A stretch of DNA of 64,000 nucleotides from NCBI GenBank assembly GCA_026391735.1, contig JAPLDL010000022.1, forward strand, positions 186,001 through 250,000. Reading direction: 5' to 3'. The notes beneath the pieces are model-generated. The model saw only the letters and a program-made list of their open reading frames with translations, was not told the DNA's origin and did not search any database. The translations under genes were made by a program, and so were the position numbers. The stretch is from Bacteroidota bacterium. Lineage in GTDB: Bacteria > Bacteroidota > Bacteroidia > Bacteroidales > FEN-979. Positions 37,301 to 44,157 of the stretch are shown here, piece by piece. Each line of letters opens with the position of its first letter. Position 1 is the first letter of the stretch.

Positions 37301-37720
37301 ATCCCTGATGCCTATGTCACCAATATCACCGAACGCTTAAACCTTTATAAAGAACTGGACTCCATTGAGGATGAATCGGCTCTTGAGGCGTTTCGGGAAA
37401 GGCTTGCCGACAGGTTCGGATCTCTTCCGCCCCAGACCGACGAACTGCTCCAGACCATTCGCTTGAGAAAAGCCGCCAGGAGCATTGGATTTGAGAAGCT
37501 GATCCTCAGAAAAGGAAGAATGAATGCCTACTTCCCGTCAAACCCCGAATCAAACTATTACCAGTCAGGACCATTCGCAAAACTACTTGAACTGGTCAAA
37601 GACGCCTCCACGGGCTTACGTTTAAGACAGGAAGGGAGCAAACTTTTCCTTAATTTCCGGGAAACTGAGACTGTGTTCCAGGGACTGAAAAAACTGGAAG
37701 CATTAAAGAGTGTGATGTAA
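34388..37720 (+). CDS. mfd: Transcription-repair coupling factor
   Basis: 1110 aa, a DNA translocase that removes stalled RNA polymerase and recruits UvrA. It starts with GTG ([14 protein letters not shown]). The N-terminal UvrB-like module is followed by the CarD-like RNA-polymerase-interaction domain (about 435-500: [20 protein letters not shown]). The SF2 motor comes next: Walker A [17 protein letters not shown] near 580, DEEQ box [10 protein letters not shown] near 684, [34 protein letters not shown] and [19 protein letters not shown], and the C-terminal TRCF domain. Residues about 371-386 ([20 protein letters not shown] region) come from a 12-bp tandem repeat in frame before the CarD-like domain. 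Otherwise of normal length. Confidence 0.96.
   Translation: [1110 protein letters not shown]
35498..35545. repeat. 12-bp tandem repeat within mfd
   Basis: About four units of CTAACGATCTTC-type sequence in frame in the mfd coding region, first two identical and the next degenerate. Confidence 0.7.
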
Positions 37721-37770
37721 TATTTTAAATGTTTATTGAAATTTATTAAATTCGCACAAATTTTCCCATA

Positions 37771-38511
37771 GTGTCTGATAGTCTTGTGATCATACCAACC
37801 TTCAATGAGAAGGAAAATATCGAACGCATAATCCGTAAGGTGTTTTCTCTTTCCAAAGACTTTCATGTACTGATCATCGAGGATAATTCTCCCGACGGCA
37901 CAGCCGCGATTGTTTCCCGGCTCATGATTGAATTCCCCGGGCAACTGTTCATGGAGCAGAGAAAAGGGAAACTTGGTCTTGGTACGGCTTATATCCATGG
38001 TTTTCACTGGGCGATAGACCGTAAATACGACTTTATTTTCGAGATGGACGCCGATTTTTCGCATAACCCCGAGGACCTTGTCAGGATGTATGACGCGGCA
38101 AAGAATAATGGAGCCGAGCTGGTCATTGGTTCACGATATGTTAAAGGCGTGAACGTAGTGAACTGGCCCATAGGCAGGGTGCTGATGTCATATTATGCAT
38201 CGGCCTATGTGAGGTTTGTTACCCGGATGAAGATCTGGGATACCACGGCTGGTTTCAAATGCTATACCCGACCTGTGCTTGAAGCCATCGACTTTGATGC
38301 AATTCATTTTACGGGGTATGCCTTTCAGATCGAGATGAAGTTCCTGGCCTGGAAGCTTGGCTTTAATATCGTTGAAGTCCCCATCATCTTTACCGACCGT
38401 ACCCTGGGTGAATCCAAGATGAGCAAAGGGATCTTCCGCGAAGCTGTATTCGGAGTGATCACTCTCCGGTTTAAAAGCCTATTTAAAAAATACAGGCTTA
38501 AAAATGCCTGA
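37771..38511 (+). CDS. Polyprenol-phosphate mannosyltransferase-like GT2 glycosyltransferase
   Basis: 246-aa family 2 glycosyltransferase of the DPM1 type, which moves a hexose from a nucleotide sugar to polyprenyl phosphate at the inner membrane. Motifs: LVIIPTFNEKENIERII at the N-terminus, IIEDNSPDGTA, the metal-binding FEMDADFSHNPEDLVRMYDA, GSRYVKGVNVVNWPIGRVL, and TAGFKCYTRPVLEAIDF, with EVPIIFTDRTLGESKMSKGI near the end. It has no C-terminal membrane domain, as in short DPM1 forms. The start codon is GTG at 37771. The order GT2 then dihydroorotase, 18 bp apart, is a frequent Bacteroidota arrangement. Confidence 0.9.
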   Translation: MSDSLVIIPTFNEKENIERIIRKVFSLSKDFHVLIIEDNSPDGTAAIVSRLMIEFPGQLFMEQRKGKLGLGTAYIHGFHWAIDRKYDFIFEMDADFSHNPEDLVRMYDAAKNNGAELVIGSRYVKGVNVVNWPIGRVLMSYYASAYVRFVTRMKIWDTTAGFKCYTRPVLEAIDFDAIHFTGYAFQIEMKFLAWKLGFNIVEVPIIFTDRTLGESKMSKGIFREAVFGVITLRFKSLFKKYRLKNA

Positions 38512-38529
38512 CCCTTTCCCGGTTTTACT

Positions 38530-39888
38530 ATGGAATCATACTTTATTCACGATGCCCTCATTGTCAATGAAGGCAAGCAGTTCGCCGGTTCGTTGATCAT
38601 CACCGACGGCCGTATTGCAGATATCTTTAACGGCCCAAGGCCCTCTCCATTTTCACTCCCCGAAGGTACCATTGAGATTGATGCCCGTGGGCAGTTATTG
38701 ATGCCCGGTGTGATCGACGACCAGGTTCATTTCAGGGATCCGGGCCTCACCGAAAAAGGAGACCTTTATACTGAAAGCAGGGCTGCGGTGGCCGGAGGAG
38801 TCACTTCGTTTATGGATATGCCTAATACTTTACCCAAGGCGGTGAGCCATGAAATTCTGGAGGAGAAGTACAACCTGGCTTCAAACAAATCTCTGGCCAA
38901 CTACTCTTTTTTTCTTGGCGCTACAAATGATAACCTTGATGAGATAAAGAAAACCGATCCGTCCAGGATATGCGGGCTGAAAGTGTTTACCGGGGCATCA
39001 ACAGGCAATATGCTTGTAAGCGATCCTGCCTCCCTGGAAGCTATTTTCAGGGAATCACCTGTGATCATTGCAGTTCACAGTGAGGACGAGGCTATTATTC
39101 AGGCTAATCTGAAGGCCTACAAAGAAAGGTACGGAGACGATATCCCTATTGAAGCCCATCCCCTCATCCGCAGTGAAGAAGCATGTTATAAATCCTCAGA
39201 ATTACTGGTAAGTCTTGCCCGTAAACATAATTCCAGGCTGCACCTTCTCCATTTGTCGACCGCCCGGGAACTGGATTTGCTCGATAACACCATCCCCCTG
39301 GCGTCAAAAAGGATCACCGGTGAAGTATGTGTTCATCATCTTTGGTTTGACGAAAGGGATTATGCTGACCTGGGCTCCAGGATCAAATGGAACCCTGCCA
39401 TTAAAACCGAAAAGGATAAACAGGGATTGATGGAAGGGCTCATCAATGATAAAATAGATATTGTAGCTACCGATCATGCTCCCCACCTGTTAAAGGAAAA
39501 GGAAAATCCTTATACTTCCTGTCCGTCGGGAGCACCGCTCGTTCAGCACAGCCTCGTCGCCATGCTGGCCTTTTATCATATTGGGAAGTTGTCTCTTGAA
39601 AAAATTATTGAGAAGCTTTGCCATGCCCCTGCCGTGTTATACAGGATTAGAGAAAGGGGATTTATCAGGAAAGGTTATTTTGCCGACCTGGCTCTGGTCG
39701 ATTTGGATGCCCCATGGACTGTTGAACCCGAAAATATTTTATATAAATGCGGATGGTCGCCTCTCGAAGGAGTTACTTTCAGATCGAGGGTGAACATGAC
39801 GTGGGTCAACGGACGGCTTGTCTTTGACCAGGGAAAGTTCAATGAAACCGTCAAGGGGCAAAGGCTGGAATTCTCATCTGACATCTGA
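38530..39888 (+). CDS. pyrC: Dihydroorotase
   Basis: 452 aa, third step of pyrimidine synthesis (carbamoyl-aspartate to dihydroorotate). Amidohydrolase fold: PGVIDDQVHFRDPGLTEKGD, AVAGGVTSFMDMPNTLP, GLKVFTGASTGNM with the Lys that is carboxylated in the family, VHSEDEAI, LHLLHLST and the catalytic-Asp motif ATDHAPHLLKEK. The first metal-binding His of the classical HxH (DxHVHxR) is Gln here (DDQVHFRD). I believe this is a common variant in Bacteroidota rather than a dead enzyme. Its final residues (Ser-Asp-Ile) and the TGA stop lie in a tandem repeat. Confidence 0.92.
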   Translation: MESYFIHDALIVNEGKQFAGSLIITDGRIADIFNGPRPSPFSLPEGTIEIDARGQLLMPGVIDDQVHFRDPGLTEKGDLYTESRAAVAGGVTSFMDMPNTLPKAVSHEILEEKYNLASNKSLANYSFFLGATNDNLDEIKKTDPSRICGLKVFTGASTGNMLVSDPASLEAIFRESPVIIAVHSEDEAIIQANLKAYKERYGDDIPIEAHPLIRSEEACYKSSELLVSLARKHNSRLHLLHLSTARELDLLDNTIPLASKRITGEVCVHHLWFDERDYADLGSRIKWNPAIKTEKDKQGLMEGLINDKIDIVATDHAPHLLKEKENPYTSCPSGAPLVQHSLVAMLAFYHIGKLSLEKIIEKLCHAPAVLYRIRERGFIRKGYFADLALVDLDAPWTVEPENILYKCGWSPLEGVTFRSRVNMTWVNGRLVFDQGKFNETVKGQRLEFSSDI

Positions 39889-39943
39889 CATCTGCCATCT
39901 GCCATCTGCCATCGGATATCCGATGGCAGATGGCAGATGGCAT
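39873..39943. repeat. Repeat array containing a perfect 50-bp palindrome
   Basis: Begins inside the 3' end of pyrC as ATCTGACATCTGACATCTGCC units and then forms a perfect inverted repeat, 39893-39917 against 39918-39942, with no loop (centre GGATATCC; each arm is TGCCATC-type units ending ATCGGAT). There is no T run, so classical termination is uncertain, but a very stable hairpin in the pyrC 3' UTR is expected. Confidence 0.92.
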
Positions 39944-39974
39944 ACAAAAAGCGTAATAATTTAAAATAGTATTT

Positions 39975-40412
39975 ATGAAAACCACAATCTCAACATTTCT
40001 TGTTTTACTGGTATTTTTAGCCACAGCCTGCCGTTTTGAGCAGAAAGTCATTGAAGACACATATCCCAACGGCTCTCCCAAGCGTGTGTGTATTTACAAA
40101 GGCAAAGGCGAAAACAGGGAGATGATCAGGGAGACTACTTATTATGAGAACAAACAAATGCAGATGGATGGTGCATACAAGGATGGAAAACGAGATGGGC
40201 CATGGGTTTCCTGGTATATGAATGGTAACAAATGGAGCGAAGGTACCTTTAAGAGCGGCAAGAGCGAAGGCCGCAGAGTCACTTATTTCGAGAACGGAAA
40301 GGTTCGCTATGAAGGAAGTTATAAGAATGACCAGCGTGTGGGCAAATGGCGTTTTTATGATGAAAAAGGAAAACTTTTAGCCGAACAGGATTTCTCTGCA
40401 CCGCAGAAATAA
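39975..40412 (+). CDS. MORN-repeat (YwqK-like) lipoprotein
   Basis: 145 aa with a lipoprotein signal (MKTTISTFLVLLVFLATAC, Cys at about 19) followed by MORN/YwqK-type repeats: ETYPNGSPKRVCIYKGK, MQMDGAYKDGKRDGPWVSWYMNGNKWSEGTFKSG, RVTYFENGKVRYEGSYKN, QRVGKWRFYDEKGKL. These are beta-hairpin repeats seen in many Bacteroidota outer-membrane lipoproteins annotated as antitoxin component YwqK. No toxin partner is next to it, so a toxin-antitoxin role is not supported here. A bidirectional terminator follows. Confidence 0.82.
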   Translation: MKTTISTFLVLLVFLATACRFEQKVIEDTYPNGSPKRVCIYKGKGENREMIRETTYYENKQMQMDGAYKDGKRDGPWVSWYMNGNKWSEGTFKSGKSEGRRVTYFENGKVRYEGSYKNDQRVGKWRFYDEKGKLLAEQDFSAPQK

Positions 40413-41300
40413 AAAAAGGCCGGGAAATTTCCTGGCCTTTTTAATTAAATCAACCATGATCACGAGATATTTGGAATTACTCCAGAATGCCTTGTAGTCG
40501 AGGATCTGCAGTGACTGGATAACTTTCTTGTCGCCAGTGAATTTATAAGCTGCAGTAGGATGGCTCGAGAGGATCTTGGCTTTCTTGCTCAGGATGCTGA
40601 TCTCGGTTGTCTTGCGGATGTCGATCCTGGTAAACAATTCCTTGTTGAAATCGGCAAGGACATCACCTTTCTTGATCACACCATTCTTTTTCAGGTCTTT
40701 GCTGGTGCCAATAACATAGTAAGCTGTATTGAGAGCTTCTTCCTGGGCTGCGATGGTCTGAACCTGGTTGTTGATCTTCTGCCCCTGGTCGTTAACAGTT
40801 TTGCTCAGGGTGTCGATCTTCAGGGTGGCAGCTTCAAATTTAATGTTCATCTTGGCCAGTTTCGTCCTCATGTCTTCAATTTCGGCCGACTTCAGGGCAA
40901 TGTCCTTTTCCATGCGGGTAACCATTTTCTGCAATTCATCAACCTTCATGTTTGCAGCTTTCAGCTTCTTGCTTAGTTTGTTAAGCTGATCCTTGTTTTT
41001 CAGCATCAGGCTGTAAATTGACTGGATATCGGTTTTGATCTGATCCTTGGCGGTTTGTTTAAGTTCACCACCGCGCTCGGTACTTAGGTTGATGATATTT
41101 TCTTTCATCTTGATCGTATCCAGGGTGCCCTGAATATCGTTGATTGAACGGACAAATTCATTGATTGCCTCATCCTTTTGCATGGTCTGGTTCATCAGGC
41201 TGTCGTTGCGGGCCTGTAATTCTTCTGCTTTTTTCTTGGCTTCATGGCCGCAGGATGCGACGAAAACCGGAATGAGAAGAAGCAAAAAATACTTTTTCAT
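40377..41300 (-). CDS. Coiled-coil lipoprotein of unknown function
   Basis: 307 aa. Lipoprotein signal MKKYFLLLLIPVFVASCG (lipobox VASC, Cys17), then a long coiled coil (about residues 20-190, heptads such as KKKAEELQARNDSLMNQTM, AEIEDMRTKLAKMNIKFEAATLKI), then a globular tail with YYVIGTSKDLKKNGVIKKGDV and the strand KYLVIMVD. Such proteins are common in Bacteroidota; role unknown. The reading frame does not stop after the conserved-looking KYLVIMVD. It runs through the bidirectional terminator hairpin (giving KKARKFPGLFLFL) and ends inside the convergent MORN gene with a 36-bp overlap, so a natural stop may have been lost. Confidence 0.75.
   Translation of the reverse strand: MKKYFLLLLIPVFVASCGHEAKKKAEELQARNDSLMNQTMQKDEAINEFVRSINDIQGTLDTIKMKENIINLSTERGGELKQTAKDQIKTDIQSIYSLMLKNKDQLNKLSKKLKAANMKVDELQKMVTRMEKDIALKSAEIEDMRTKLAKMNIKFEAATLKIDTLSKTVNDQGQKINNQVQTIAAQEEALNTAYYVIGTSKDLKKNGVIKKGDVLADFNKELFTRIDIRKTTEISILSKKAKILSSHPTAAYKFTGDKKVIQSLQILDYKAFWSNSKYLVIMVDLIKKARKFPGLFLFLRCREILFG
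40415..40445. terminator. Bidirectional terminator between convergent lipoprotein genes
   Basis: Stem AAAGGCCGGG/CCTGGCCTTT (one mismatch) with a short AT loop, an A run on the left and a T run on the right. It follows the MORN gene stop directly and lies inside the end of the opposing reading frame. Confidence 0.85.
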
Positions 41301-41379
41301 TGCTTTGGGTTTTAAATTTGACGTAAAATTAGTGATAAATTTACCGTCAATTCAAGTATTTTATGATTTTTTTAGGAAG

Positions 41380-42597
41380 ATGGACCAATTCCCCTCTGTA
41401 ATATTGAAGCCGGGCAAGGAAGCCGCGGTTTTGAGAAGGCATCCCTGGATCTTTTCGGGAGCTATTGATAAGAAGGATAATACGTTAAAAGAAGGAGATA
41501 TTGTTGAAGTGTTTTCTTCCGACAGAAAATTCCTTGCTACCGGCCATTTCATGGAGGGCTCTATTGCGGTTAAAGTATTTTCTTTCCTGCGGATGGCGGC
41601 CGGCTTTGATTTCTGGCTTGGAAGACTTAAGCAAGCGTTCGAACTGAGGAGGAAGATTGGTCTGACCGATAGTTTGTCAACCAACGCATACCGCCTCGTT
41701 TTCAGCGAAGGGGACGAGATGCCCGGGCTGATCATCGACTGGTATAACGGCGTGGCTGCGATACAAACCCATTCCCTGGGCATGCATAATATTAAACCTA
41801 TGCTGGTTGACGCCCTAAAGGAGCTTTACGGGGAGAAACTCGTTGCAGTGTACGATAAGAGCGCCGAGACAATGGCACGATCGGACTCCCGAAAACATCA
41901 TCAGAGATCAGATGTCAGATATCAGATTGCAGATGGCTTCCTGTTTCAGAATGCTGCTAATGTAGAAATTCTGGAGACCGGCCATAAATTCGGTGTGGAT
42001 TTCGTCAATGGACAAAAAACAGGCTTCTTTCTTGACCAGCGCAGCAACCGGATGTTTGCCCAGTTTTATGCAAAGGACCGTTTGGTCCTGAACACCTTTT
42101 GCTATTCAGGTGCCTTTACGGTATACTGCCTCAAAGGCGGTGCAACGCATGTTCATTCGGTCGACAGTTCCAAACAGGCTATTGGATGGACAAAAGAAAA
42201 CCTGGCTCTTAACGGGCTCGGTGAAAATCTTCATTCGGAGGAAGTTGCCGATGTTAAGATCTTTCTGAGGGAAACCCGTGAAAAATACAATATGATAATC
42301 CTTGATCCGCCGGCCTTTGCAAAGACCCACCAGGTCACGAATAATGCACTGCATGCCTATGTGCAGCTGAATGCCTCGGCTATCCGTCGTCTCGAGCCAG
42401 GCGGACTGCTGTTCACCTTCTCCTGTTCACAGGCTATCAGCAGGGAGATGTTCAGGTCGGCTTTGCAGGCGGCAGCAATTGAGACCGGGCGCAATGTGAG
42501 GATACTGCATCATCTTTCACAGGGCCCCGACCACCCTGTAAGTATTTATCATCCCGAAGGGGAATACCTGAAGGGATTGATACTGGAAGTGGAGTAA
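41380..42597 (+). CDS. Class I SAM-dependent rRNA methyltransferase (RlmI-like)
   Basis: 405 aa from the ATG at 41380 (MDQFPSVILKPGKEAAVLRR). The longer upstream frame reads antisense through the neighbour and is not used. An N-terminal PUA domain (VILKPGKEAAVLRRHPWIFSGAIDKK), a middle EEHEA-like domain (GDEMPGLIIDWYNGVAAIQTH) and a Rossmann methyltransferase domain follow (GVDFVNGQKTGFFLDQRSNR, LNTFCYSGAFTVYCLKGGA, catalytic IILDPPAFAKTHQVTNNALH, FTFSCSQAIS). This is the RlmI/RlmK architecture that makes 5-methylcytosine in 23S rRNA; the exact site is inferred. Residues about 173-186 (HHQRSDVRYQIADG) come from a repeat of the ATCAGATGTCAGAT type inserted in frame in a loop. Confidence 0.9.
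   Translation: MDQFPSVILKPGKEAAVLRRHPWIFSGAIDKKDNTLKEGDIVEVFSSDRKFLATGHFMEGSIAVKVFSFLRMAAGFDFWLGRLKQAFELRRKIGLTDSLSTNAYRLVFSEGDEMPGLIIDWYNGVAAIQTHSLGMHNIKPMLVDALKELYGEKLVAVYDKSAETMARSDSRKHHQRSDVRYQIADGFLFQNAANVEILETGHKFGVDFVNGQKTGFFLDQRSNRMFAQFYAKDRLVLNTFCYSGAFTVYCLKGGATHVHSVDSSKQAIGWTKENLALNGLGENLHSEEVADVKIFLRETREKYNMIILDPPAFAKTHQVTNNALHAYVQLNASAIRRLEPGGLLFTFSCSQAISREMFRSALQAAAIETGRNVRILHHLSQGPDHPVSIYHPEGEYLKGLILEVE
41899..41936. repeat. In-frame copy of the ATCAGATGTCAGAT repeat within the methyltransferase gene
   Basis: Units ATCAGAG, ATCAGATGTCAGAT, ATCAGATTGCAGATGG match the intergenic family at 4667-4720, 39873-39943 and 42797-42850. Confidence 0.75.
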
Positions 42598-42886
42598 TGG
42601 GGAGCAGGGAACGGGGAACAGGGAACGGGGAGCAGGGAACGGGGAACAGGGAACGGGGAACAGGGAACGGGGAGCAGGGAACGGGGAGCAGGGAACGGGG
42701 AACAGGGAACGGGGAACAGGGAACGGGGAACAGGGAACGGGGAACGGGGAACCGGGACTCGTAAATCGTAATTCATTATTAGTAAACTGTAATCCGTGAT
42801 CTGACATCTGACATCTGACATCCGTTATCAGACATCAGATATCCGATATTTTAAATCGTAATTCGTAATTCGTAAATCATAAATTA
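42597..42886. repeat. Composite array of three repeat families
   Basis: Fills the whole gap between the methyltransferase and the aminotransferase. First, about 150 bp of GGGGAACAGGGAAC/GGGGAGCAGGGAAC units start at the stop codon (to about 42752). Then AAATCGTAATTCATTATTAG-type AT-rich units (about 42760-42796). Then CTGACATCTGACATCTGACATC and ATCAGACATCAGATATCCGAT (about 42797-42850). Then AATCGTAATTCGTAATTCGT again to about 42886, 3 bp before the ATG. Confidence 0.92.
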
Positions 42887-42888
42887 CT

Positions 42889-44079
42889 ATGTCATCCCGT
42901 TTCCCCTCCGAATATTCCCATCTCTGGGCGCTTGAACCCGGGGCTATTTATCTTAACCACGGTTCCTTCGGCGCATGTACAAAATACATCCTCGAAAAAC
43001 AAAATGAGTACAGGCAGATGCTTGAAGGTCAGCCCATGCGGTTCATGGTGCGCCAGCTCGAAGGTATGCTCAATAATGCGAGGGAAAAGACTGCAAACTT
43101 TGTAAATGCCGACTATTCCGACCTGGTCTTTGTTACGAATGCAACAGCCGGGGTGAATACCGTTTTCAGGTCTTTGCATTTCGAACCCGGGGATGAGATC
43201 CTGTTTACCAATCATATTTATTTTGCATGCCGCCAGCTGCTGGAATATATAGCTGAAACCACCGGAGCTGTCCTGGTTGAGGCGCATTATGATATTCCCG
43301 TCTCTTCACCTGGTGTGATCACCGACGCTGTGTTATCCGCAGTCAGTAAAAAAACTAAAATCGCCCTCATCGATCACATCACTTCGGCAACTGCCCTCAT
43401 CCAGCCGGTTGAAGAGATCGTAAAGGAACTGGAAAAGAGGGGAGTGGATACGTTGGTTGACGGGGCTCATACTCCAGGAAGCATCCCCCTCGATATTAAC
43501 AGCATCGGGGCCGCCTACTACACTGCCAACTGCCACAAATGGCTTTGCACGCCTAAAAGCGCAGCGATTCTCCATGTAAGAAAAGATAAGCAGAAACACA
43601 TTGTGCCCCTGGTTGTAAGCCATGCCGGGCATAATGCCGAACCTTTTGCCGAAAGGTTCTTCTGGCCCGGGACATTTGATCCGTCTCCTGTGCTTTGCGT
43701 GCCTGACTCCATCGAATATATGGCTTCCCTTATGCCCGGGGGCTGGGATGCGATCATGAAACGAAACCATGATGTCTGCATAGAGGCAAGGGATCTTTTC
43801 TGCCGTGATCTTGGCCTGAAACCAAGCTGCCCTGAGGAAATGAATGCAGGGATGTCAACCATGGAACTTCCCTTAATGGGGAATATACATCCTCCCGCTT
43901 ATAAAGATGCAGACGACATCCAGAATCAGATGTATACCAAGTACAATTTGGAACTGCCGTTATGGTATTGGTCTGATCCCCCCAGGCGCACAACCAGGAT
44001 TTCGGTGCAATTGTATAATTCACCTGAGCAATTCAGGTATGCAGCAGGAATACTGAAGGAATACTATTTGCCGGGATAA
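42889..44079 (+). CDS. Class V PLP-dependent aminotransferase (isopenicillin-N-epimerase/cysteine-desulfurase-like)
   Basis: 396 aa, PLP fold type I. Motifs: YLNHGSFGACTKYILE, FVTNATAGVNTVFRSL, DEILFTNHIYFACRQLLEYI, VDTLVDGAHTPGSIPLDI with the PLP-binding Asp/His region, and the Schiff-base Lys at about 217 in YYTANCHKWLCTPKSAAIL. It resembles the isopenicillin N epimerase-like/ergothioneine EgtE-like branch of class V enzymes more than NifS/IscS; no Cys-containing desulfurase loop is evident. The substrate is unknown. Stands alone: the repeat array upstream, a convergent peroxiredoxin downstream. Confidence 0.85.
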   Translation: MSSRFPSEYSHLWALEPGAIYLNHGSFGACTKYILEKQNEYRQMLEGQPMRFMVRQLEGMLNNAREKTANFVNADYSDLVFVTNATAGVNTVFRSLHFEPGDEILFTNHIYFACRQLLEYIAETTGAVLVEAHYDIPVSSPGVITDAVLSAVSKKTKIALIDHITSATALIQPVEEIVKELEKRGVDTLVDGAHTPGSIPLDINSIGAAYYTANCHKWLCTPKSAAILHVRKDKQKHIVPLVVSHAGHNAEPFAERFFWPGTFDPSPVLCVPDSIEYMASLMPGGWDAIMKRNHDVCIEARDLFCRDLGLKPSCPEEMNAGMSTMELPLMGNIHPPAYKDADDIQNQMYTKYNLELPLWYWSDPPRRTTRISVQLYNSPEQFRYAAGILKEYYLPG

Positions 44080-44157
44080 TTTCCCGCTGTTTCCCCTTTC
44101 GGTTCATCATTCCCGTTATGATCAATCACGGCCAATGAGTGCATTCCATTCCTCGGC

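Noticed and set aside
39975-40412. Antitoxin of a toxin-antitoxin pair
   Set aside because: The MORN/YwqK label is only a family name; the protein is a lipoprotein and no toxin-like gene adjoins it.
41140-41379. 80-residue N-terminal extension of the RlmI-like protein
   Set aside because: It is antisense to the coiled-coil lipoprotein start and promoter region; the PUA domain begins right after the ATG at 41380.
42517-42821. Pro/Ser-rich minus-strand frames over the repeat array
   Set aside because: They are translations of the tandem repeat, with no start context or conserved motif.
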